From an uncultured Eubacteriales bacterium (lineage in GTDB: Bacteria; Bacillota; Clostridia; Christensenellales; Aristaeellaceae): a stretch of DNA of 13,732 nucleotides. Position 1 is the first letter of the stretch. Each line of letters begins with the position of its first letter. The position numbers and the translations under genes were made by a program. The notes under the pieces are model-generated. The model was not told the origin of the DNA. It saw only the letters and a program-made list of their open reading frames with translations, and ran no database searches. Location of the stretch: assembly GCA_944353735.1 (NCBI GenBank), contig CALVPU010000079.1, positions 1 to 13,732 of the forward strand. The letters are read 5' to 3'. Of this stretch, positions 6,789-13,732 are shown piece by piece.

Positions 6789-7931
6789 TCACTCGCCGTG
6801 GGAACGGTTGAGCAGGCGCGCGGCGAGCGGGCGGCGGACCGTCATCGCCCCCTTCGGACAAAATTCCTGACAGCAAAAACAGCGAATGCAGGCGCGACGG
6901 TCGATCACAGGCAGGCGATCGCGCATCGCGATGGCATGGGCGGGGCAGGTTTTGGCGCAGACGCCGCAGCCGACGCACTCGTCCGCATCCACCCCCGGCT
7001 TCGACGCCAGCAGGCGTTCAACCGCCTTGCCGAACACGCCGGCGCTCTGAAAGCGCAGTCCGCGGCGTTGCAGGATGTTTTCAAATCCCTCCACGCGCAC
7101 CGCGGCGAGATCGCCGTGAACGCGCAGTTCCGCCGCCGTCGCGGGGCACAGGCCGCGATCGTGCGCCGCGCGGAGGGTCGGCACGTCGTCCATGGCAAGC
7201 CCGATCACCTCGGCGCAGGCAAGGTCGAGCGCATAGGGCGTGTGCGCCGCCAGCAGCGCGCCGATGGTCCGCGGCGTTCCCGCCGTGGGGCCGTTGCCCT
7301 CCATGCCGACAATGGCGTCGGCGATGCTCAGCCGCGGGCGAAAGTATTCGTTGAGGTCGATCAGCATGTCGGCGAACGCGCGCTCGTCCGGATACTGAAA
7401 GTGATATTCCGGCTTGAGCGTGCCGGGGATGACGCCGAACAGGTTCTTGACCGCCGCGGACATGCTCATCATGCCGTGCGATTTGAGCTTGCAGACGTCG
7501 ATAATCGCGTCAACGTCGTCCAGCCACGCCGTATAGGTGAAGCGCCTGGCGACCCTGGCGCCCGCAAACGACGCCTGGCGCTCGCCGAAGTTGCGGTTGA
7601 GCGCCGCGCCTGCCTGTTCGACCAGCTTCATTCCGGTTGCGGCATAGACGCGATTGACGTAGGCCGCGGTATAGAGACCGCCCGGACTGTCGCCTACGAT
7701 CACCTCCGCGCCGCGCTCGCGCAGCAGCTGCGTCAGCGCGCAGAGCACCGTCGGATGCGTCGTCGCTGCGCGCTCGGGTTTGAGGAAGGTCACGAGGTTC
7801 GCCTTGATGCCGACGCGCATGCCCGGTTTCACCCAATCCAACCCGCCCAGCGGCTCGAGCGCGGCGCGCAGCGCCCGCGTCACCGCTTCCGGCGCGTAAT
7901 CGGCGCAGCGCGCCACAGAGACGTCGAACAT
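6789..7931 (-). CDS. DUF362 protein with two C-terminal 4Fe-4S ferredoxin motifs
   Basis: This is a 380-residue cytoplasmic protein with no signal peptide. The DUF362 domain covers roughly residues 35-300, with KANLV (43-47), GDSPGG (80-85), KLKSHGMMSMSAAVKNLFG (148-166) and IADAIVGMEGNGP (203-215). The C terminus holds two ferredoxin-type clusters: C319, C322, C325, C329 and C348, C351, C354, C358. It therefore probably carries two [4Fe-4S] centres for electron transfer; the reaction of DUF362 itself is not known to me. The ATG at 7931 has GGAGGG about ten bases upstream. It is the last gene of a three-gene - strand operon, 16 bases after the DUF2284 stop and 26 bases before the terminator. 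A partnership with the cysteine-rich DUF2284 protein is inferred from this spacing. The family assignment is secure and the function is not. Confidence 0.92.
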   Translation of the reverse strand: MFDVSVARCADYAPEAVTRALRAALEPLGGLDWVKPGMRVGIKANLVTFLKPERAATTHPTVLCALTQLLRERGAEVIVGDSPGGLYTAAYVNRVYAATGMKLVEQAGAALNRNFGERQASFAGARVARRFTYTAWLDDVDAIIDVCKLKSHGMMSMSAAVKNLFGVIPGTLKPEYHFQYPDERAFADMLIDLNEYFRPRLSIADAIVGMEGNGPTAGTPRTIGALLAAHTPYALDLACAEVIGLAMDDVPTLRAAHDRGLCPATAAELRVHGDLAAVRVEGFENILQRRGLRFQSAGVFGKAVERLLASKPGVDADECVGCGVCAKTCPAHAIAMRDRLPVIDRRACIRCFCCQEFCPKGAMTVRRPLAARLLNRSHGE

Positions 7932-7947
7932 TTCCCCTCGCCCTCCA

Positions 7948-8484
7948 TCAGCGATAGAAGATCAGCGAAAACCACGTGACGATGTTTCCGCTCATGAAGT
8001 CGATGCCGTGCTTTTCCGCAAGGTCGGTCACGAGAATGCCGTGGCTCTCCACGCAGGGATACATCTTCTCCGGAAAGCGGCACGGCGCATCCGGATAGGT
8101 GCAGTGCGCGCAGTGGGCGCACGCCTCCGTCGACAGCACCAGCGTATCGCGGCACTGTTCCCGCACCCACGCGTGCACCTGCCGCGTGATCTCCTCGTGC
8201 GGCGCGCGCGTGGCGAGCGTCTCGGCGATGTCGGCGATGTCGCTGACCTCGGTGATCGTGGCGATCATCAGCGCCTCGTCAAACGCGAGGCAGCGCGCCT
8301 TGCACGCCTCGACCGCGCCGACCGCCGGCGGACACGCCCACGACTTGCCGTACATTGGGCATTCGGTGCGGCAGATGTAGCGCACGCGCTCGCTGAACAC
8401 CAGCTCAGACGTGCGGACAAACGCATATTGATACAGCGGAAGCTCCGCCAGCCTGCTCTCCAGCCATGTGCGATCCACGATCAT
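7948..8484 (-). CDS. DUF2284 cysteine-rich, predicted metal-binding protein
   Basis: This is a 178-residue soluble protein with eleven cysteines. The first conserved block is C38-x3-C42-x8-C51 within ICRTECPMYGKSWACPP, the hallmark I associate with DUF2284. The second is C122-x2-C125-x2-C128-x6-C135 followed by RFPEKMYPC (C144), a ferredoxin-like spacing that could hold an iron-sulfur cluster or another metal. The C terminus ends in a hydrophobic strand-like segment, VTWFSLIFY. The ATG at 8484 is eight bases after the upstream EamA stop, behind a G-rich tract that serves as a weak ribosome binding site, so translational coupling is likely. An earlier in-frame start would lie inside the EamA gene and add low-complexity sequence. 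It sits between a transporter and a DUF362 ferredoxin protein in one operon. No enzymatic role is established for it that I can state. Confidence 0.9.
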   Translation of the reverse strand: MIVDRTWLESRLAELPLYQYAFVRTSELVFSERVRYICRTECPMYGKSWACPPAVGAVEACKARCLAFDEALMIATITEVSDIADIAETLATRAPHEEITRQVHAWVREQCRDTLVLSTEACAHCAHCTYPDAPCRFPEKMYPCVESHGILVTDLAEKHGIDFMSGNIVTWFSLIFYR

Positions 8485-8492
8485 CCCCCCGC

Positions 8493-9383
8493 TCACAGCG
8501 CCGCGCGCCTGCGTCCCGGCAGCAGCGCGACCACCGACGCCGACAGCATCAGCGCGCATCCCAGAATCTCGCGCCCCGACAGCGCCTCGCCCAGCACGAT
8601 CCAACCGCCGATCGCCGCGAACACCGATTCCAGACAGAGGATCAGCGACGCCAGCGTCGGATCGGTCGACTTCTGTCCCACGATCTGCAGCGTGTAGCCC
8701 AGCGCGCCGGAGAAAATCGCTACGTAGAGGATGTCCGTCCAGCAGGCGAATATGCCGTCGAGGTCGGGCGTCTCAAACAGCAGCATCGTGCCGCAGGCGA
8801 GAATCGCCGCCACGCCGAACTGGATCGCGCTGAGCTTGACGGAGTTGAGCGCGCCGCCCAGCCGGTCGATCAGCAGGATGTGTACGGCGAACACCAGCGC
8901 CGAGGCAAACGTGAACAGGTCGCCGGCATTGACGTTGAGCGTGCCCTGCACGCACAGAAAGTAGAGCCCCGCCAGCGACAGCGCCACGCCCAGCCAGAGC
9001 GTCGCGCGCGGCCTGCGTCCCAGAAAGATGCCGAGGAGCGGCACGATGATGATGTACAGCGCCGTGATGAAGCCGGACTTCGCCGTCGTCGTGGTCACCA
9101 GGCCGATCTGCTGCAGGATCGTCGCCGCGACGAGAAAGGCGCCGCACAGCGCCCCCACCGCGAAGTGGCGCCGGTTCGACGCCGTTCGCGCGCCGCGTGC
9201 CGGGTCGAGCCGGTTGAGCAGCGGCAAGCTCGCCATCAGCGCAAGGCACGTGATCGCCGAGCGCAGGAACACGAATGTATACGGCTGAACATGGTCCATC
9301 GCGCTGCTCTGCGCGGAAAACGCCATGCCCCAGAACACGGCGCACAGCATGAGGCAAATCGGTCCTTTGAGCTGCTTTCCCAC
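8493..9383 (-). CDS. EamA/DMT-family transporter
   Basis: This is a 296-residue inner-membrane protein with about ten hydrophobic spans and two EamA repeats, the usual drug/metabolite transporter layout. Visible motifs are CAVFWGMAFSAQ in span 1, FVFLRSAITCLAL, TTAKSGFITALYIIIVPLLG late in the first repeat, and LESVFAAIGGWIVLGEALSGREILGCALM at the end of the second. Known family members export amino acids or other small metabolites; the substrate here is unknown. The start is the GTG at 9383, chosen because GGGGAGG lies eight bases upstream and the hydrophobic span begins soon after. Reading further upstream would pass through the promoter and yield a non-membrane leader. It is the first gene of a - strand operon with the DUF2284 and DUF362 genes, and it is transcribed divergently from clpB. 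Confidence 0.94.
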   Translation of the reverse strand: MGKQLKGPICLMLCAVFWGMAFSAQSSAMDHVQPYTFVFLRSAITCLALMASLPLLNRLDPARGARTASNRRHFAVGALCGAFLVAATILQQIGLVTTTTAKSGFITALYIIIVPLLGIFLGRRPRATLWLGVALSLAGLYFLCVQGTLNVNAGDLFTFASALVFAVHILLIDRLGGALNSVKLSAIQFGVAAILACGTMLLFETPDLDGIFACWTDILYVAIFSGALGYTLQIVGQKSTDPTLASLILCLESVFAAIGGWIVLGEALSGREILGCALMLSASVVALLPGRRRAAL

Positions 9384-9431
9384 GGAGAATCCTCCCCAAC
9401 ACTTCGAGTCGGCGCGGATGCGCCTCGCTTC

Positions 9432-9460
9432 AGTATAACGTGATCGCGGCGTGAAAGCAA
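9432..9460 (-). promoter_or_regulatory. Promoter of the EamA-DUF2284-DUF362 operon
   Basis: On the - strand, TATACT (9437-9432) is a five-of-six -10 box, preceded by TTGCTT (9460-9455) with a 17-base spacer. The -35 matches three of six. Transcription would start near 9425, giving a leader of about 42 bases before the GTG start. No operator is obvious. Confidence 0.65.
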
Positions 9461-9481
9461 CGCGGCGGCAATGAATTCCCG

Positions 9482-9509
9482 ATAAAATTTCTGAAATTTC
9501 AAAAAAAAT
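9482..9509 (+). promoter_or_regulatory. AT-rich tract upstream of the clpB -35 box, possible UP element
   Basis: A 28-base tract that is almost purely A and T, with AAATTTC repeated at 9485-9491 and 9494-9500 and then a run of eight A. It ends 12 bases before the clpB -35 box, where RNA polymerase alpha subunits bind in UP-element promoters. It also separates the divergent promoters. The function is inferred from position and composition. Confidence 0.45.
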
Positions 9510-9521
9510 CGCCAAACCCCC

Positions 9522-9550
9522 TTGACAAGGATGGAATGGACGGATATAAT
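9522..9550 (+). promoter_or_regulatory. clpB sigma-A promoter, perfect consensus
   Basis: TTGACA (9522-9527), a 17-base spacer and TATAAT (9545-9550) match the sigma-A consensus at all twelve positions. Such a strong promoter normally needs a repressor, and a CtsR site begins at the next base. Confidence 0.93.
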
Positions 9551-9567
9551 AGTCAAAGAAAGTCAAA
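9551..9567 (+). promoter_or_regulatory. CtsR operator in front of clpB
   Basis: The sequence AGTCAAA-GAA-AGTCAAA is a tandem heptad repeat that matches the published CtsR consensus RGTCAAA-NAN-RGTCAAA at every position. It directly abuts the -10 box and covers the predicted transcription start, so a bound repressor would block initiation. CtsR controls class III heat-shock genes (clp genes) in Firmicutes. The ctsR gene itself is not in the window. Confidence 0.93.
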
Positions 9568-9598
9568 GACAATACCCGACTTCAGAAGGGAGATCCCT

Positions 9599-12220
<2,622 letters not shown>

Positions 12221-12238
12221 TCCGCCAACGACAATATC

Positions 12239-12277
12239 CGCGGCCTTTCGCAAGTGCGCGAAAGGCCGCGTTTAATT
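12239..12277 (+). terminator. Rho-independent terminator of clpB
   Basis: A perfect 13-base-pair stem (CGCGGCCTTTCGC at 12239-12251 and its complement at 12258-12270) with a six-base loop, followed by TTTAATT. It begins 19 bases after the clpB stop. Confidence 0.92.
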
Positions 12278-12474
12278 CGCGCTGCAAACGAACAGCTTTT
12301 CTGGAACATCCGCCGCGGGTTTTCACGTTAAACCGGTTCACATACGCCAATTTTGCATGTTTTCTTGTTGCTTCGTTCGCACTTTCGGCAATCATGGGCG
12401 ATTTTTCGCCAAGAAAATGCGCTGTTTGACTTCTGTTTTACTGTCAAATTAACATAATATATCGAGCAAAGCGC
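12278..12474. other. AT-rich intergenic region between clpB and the CbiC-like gene
   Basis: I see no gene on either strand in these roughly 200 bases. The region is markedly more AT-rich than its surroundings, especially 12425-12474. It contains a small GGCGA/TCGCC hairpin near 12398-12411, an AACCGGTT palindrome near 12332, and the first of two TTGAC/GTCAA dyads (12425-12448). Nothing resembling a cobalamin riboswitch core was found. Confidence 0.6.
12425..12448. promoter_or_regulatory. Inverted repeat TTTGAC-N12-GTCAAA, candidate operator
   Basis: Six-base arms TTTGAC (12425-12430) and GTCAAA (12443-12448) lie 12 bases apart. The same TTGACT and GTCAA elements recur 40-50 bases downstream over the main promoter. 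It might also contain a weak second -35 box (TTGACT, 12426-12431) paired with TAACAT at 12450-12455. The binding protein is unknown. Confidence 0.4.
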
Positions 12475-12503
12475 TTGACTATTTTGTCAATTAAAAGTAT
12501 AGT
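12475..12503 (+). promoter_or_regulatory. Promoter of the CbiC-like gene, with overlapping dyad
   Basis: TTGACT (12475-12480) and TATAGT (12498-12503) are each five-of-six matches, separated by exactly 17 bases. The -35 is part of a dyad TTGAC-N6-GTCAA (12475-12490), which could be an operator. Transcription should start near 12510, giving a leader of about 46 bases whose 5' end can form a small GGGC-ATTT-GCCC hairpin (12513-12524). Confidence 0.8.
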
Positions 12504-12555
12504 GAACATTAAGGGCATTTGCCCACTCTATTCGGAAACGGAGAGGCTACATTCC

Positions 12556-13173
12556 ATGAGAAAGACGACGAGCGAGGGAAATCGGCATCGCGCCGGCATC
12601 CCGTATATGAATCAGGAAATGTCTGCGATCCTGAGCGAGATCGAAAAGGACACCAACGATCACGCCCTCGCGCAGAGCATCTATTTCGGTCCCACCGCGC
12701 TGACGCACATCAAGCGGCTGATCGAAATGGGCGGTTCTATTATTACCGATACAACGCTTGTGGCAAACGATATCGATGAATCGCTGCTCGGTCACAACGG
12801 CGCGCGCGTGCTGTGCTTTATTGACGACCAACAGGTCGTCTCGCTCGCGGAACAGCGCCGCGTCACGCGCGCGGAAGTCGCAGTGGATTACGGCCTCGCA
12901 GTACCGGGACCCAAGCTGATGGTCATCGGCAGCGCGCCCGCAGCGATCAACCGCATGATCATGCGCCGTCAACACGAGCCGATGAGCGACGTCTGCGTCC
13001 TCGCCGCCTCGACGGGCTTTGCGAGCGTCGTACAGCTGAAGGAACGGCTGATGGACAGCGATCTGACCTCTATCGTCGTGCGCGGCAAGAAGGGCGGCAT
13101 TCCCGTCACGGTCTCCATCGTAAACGCCATCCTGCGGGAAATCGCCAAGGGCACGCCGGCGCCCGTCCTGTGA
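12556..13173 (+). CDS. CbiC/CobH-like precorrin-8X methylmutase homologue, catalytic His apparently missing
   Basis: This is a 205-residue cytoplasmic protein of the CbiC/CobH fold. Family enzymes move a methyl group from C-11 to C-12 of precorrin-8 in cobalamin synthesis. Recognisable blocks are IITDTTLVANDI (62-73), TRAEVAV (104-110), GSAPAAINRM (125-134, for the family's GNAPTAL), STGFASVVQLKERL (152-165, for PVGFxxAAESKxxL) and RGKKGGIPVTVSIVNAIL (176-193). Counting back from the family's FSP (here FGP, P46), the catalytic His43 of Pseudomonas denitrificans CobH falls on K31, and no His occurs nearby except H36. The conserved Glu of the AAESK motif is also replaced. The ATG at 12556 has GGAGAGG nine bases upstream; the in-frame TTG at 12475 is part of the promoter. 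No other corrinoid gene is adjacent. It may be a catalytically altered or repurposed paralogue. Family assignment is fairly firm and enzymatic activity is doubtful. Confidence 0.82.
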   Translation: MRKTTSEGNRHRAGIPYMNQEMSAILSEIEKDTNDHALAQSIYFGPTALTHIKRLIEMGGSIITDTTLVANDIDESLLGHNGARVLCFIDDQQVVSLAEQRRVTRAEVAVDYGLAVPGPKLMVIGSAPAAINRMIMRRQHEPMSDVCVLAASTGFASVVQLKERLMDSDLTSIVVRGKKGGIPVTVSIVNAILREIAKGTPAPVL

Positions 13174-13220
13174 AAAGCGCGTGCAGGACACTATCCTTGC
13201 AAAAAAACGATACATTATTC

Positions 13221-13260
13221 GGGAACGGCAACGATCCATCGCGCCGTTCCCTTATTCTTT
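13221..13260 (+). terminator. Bidirectional terminator between converging genes
   Basis: The stem GGGAACGGC (13221-13229) pairs with GCCGTTCCC (13243-13251), with extra CGA/TCG pairing possible inside the loop, followed by TTATTCTTT on the + strand. On the - strand the same stem is followed by GAATAATG and, 13 bases on, a run of seven T. It can serve both the CbiC-like gene and the converging membrane-protein gene. Confidence 0.82.
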
Positions 13261-13269
13261 GATCGCCGC

Positions 13270-13732
13270 TCAGGCATACCTGCGCCTGAAGAGCGACGTC
13301 GACAGCGCGAGCGACCCCCCAAAGAGCGCCAGCACCGCCGCGATGATGAGAATCGCGCACAGCTCCAGATGTCCGGCGGCAATGTCCAGCAGCGCGACGC
13401 CGGTCGCGCGCAGCCAGAGCCCCAAGCCCACCGCCGCAATGATCAGCACGAACATGACCGCAAAGCCGGCGTTGACGCCGCGCCAATAGTTGGACGGCAG
13501 GATCAGCGACAGAAACAGCAGCGACATGACCAGCGACGCCGCGGCGAGGAGCAGACAAAGCCCGATGCTCCAGTCCGGAAAGATCCAACAGGCGATGGCA
13601 TTGACAAGCAGCGCCGCGCCGAAGCCTGCCGCGGCGGCGATTCCCCCGCGGCCGAAGCTCCGGGCGCCCGAGAGCGGCCGGGCGACGTGCAGGGCCACAG
13701 TGTAGATGCCCCACGTCCACGTATCATTGCAG
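13270..13732 (-). CDS. Polytopic membrane protein, 5'-truncated by the window edge, possibly ABC-2-type permease
   Basis: The frame is open to the window edge, so the N terminus lies beyond base 13732; about 154 C-terminal residues are visible. Four strong hydrophobic spans can be seen: GIAAAAGFGAALLVNAIACW, IGLCLLLAAASLVMSLLFLS, a span starting AGFAVMFVLIIAAV, and LCAILIIAAVLALFGGSLAL. The protein ends in a basic tail, STSLFRRRYA. A loop LPSNYWRGVNAG between the second and third spans, and the short basic C terminus, are reminiscent of ABC-2 permeases of the PF13346 type (loop like LPxxYKFGxEKG, tail like SIKIYEKKEF). That resemblance is weak and inferred. The GTG at 13698 and other internal start codons have no convincing ribosome binding site, which supports a longer protein. 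It converges on the CbiC-like gene, and both end at one terminator. Confidence 0.72.
   Translation of the reverse strand, partial: CNDTWTWGIYTVALHVARPLSGARSFGRGGIAAAAGFGAALLVNAIACWIFPDWSIGLCLLLAAASLVMSLLFLSLILPSNYWRGVNAGFAVMFVLIIAAVGLGLWLRATGVALLDIAAGHLELCAILIIAAVLALFGGSLALSTSLFRRRYA

Noticed and set aside
9384..9572. In-frame N-terminal extension of the EamA transporter by 63 codons
   Set aside because: It would cover both divergent promoters, and its sequence is unlike a transporter N terminus. The GTG at 9383 has a strong ribosome binding site.
12475..12555. In-frame TTG extension of the CbiC-like gene by 27 codons
   Set aside because: It coincides with the -35/-10 promoter and the leader, and has no ribosome binding site. 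The ATG at 12556 has a good one at correct spacing.
12278..12555. A possible cobalamin riboswitch in front of the CbiC-like gene
   Set aside because: No B12-box core such as GCCACTG was seen, and the leader after the mapped promoter is only about 46 bases, too short for that riboswitch class.

Overview
The window is GC-rich, densely packed bacterial chromosome. It looks like a Gram-positive, Firmicutes-type genome, probably a high-GC member of the Clostridia. Support comes from strong AGGAGG-like ribosome binding sites, sigma-A promoters with 17-base spacers, a textbook CtsR operator in front of clpB, and a pyruvate kinase of a clostridial type. The genus cannot be named from the sequence. 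No insertion sequence, prophage, CRISPR array, tRNA or rRNA was seen.

Region 1 (1-4720, + strand): the 3' end of rhaA (L-rhamnose isomerase) is followed by four tightly packed genes: two polytopic membrane proteins, an ABC ATPase with an E-loop of the lantibiotic-immunity/bacitracin type, and a MATE efflux protein. The permease-permease-ATPase trio overlaps start to stop and is very likely one exporter. The MATE gene starts 12 bases later, so the block is a drug or peptide efflux cassette behind a sugar-catabolism gene.

Region 2 (4721-6310, + strand): pyk (pyruvate kinase) has its own -10 element and a long 3' stem-loop.

Region 3 (6408-9460, - strand): a three-gene operon runs from a promoter at 9460-9432 to an intrinsic terminator at 6762-6732. 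It encodes an EamA/DMT transporter, a cysteine-rich DUF2284 protein and a DUF362 protein with two 4Fe-4S motifs. A probable 78-residue membrane protein lies beyond the terminator. The operon has no assigned function and is one of the two most interesting parts of the window.

Region 4 (9461-12277, + strand): clpB (disaggregase) has a perfect consensus sigma-A promoter, a perfect CtsR heptad repeat over the transcription start, and a strong terminator.

Region 5 (12278-13732): an AT-rich spacer carries two similar TTGAC/GTCAA dyads and a promoter. It drives a stand-alone CbiC/CobH-like protein that appears to lack the catalytic histidine of precorrin-8X methylmutase. A partial membrane protein gene on the - strand converges on it, and the two share a bidirectional terminator.
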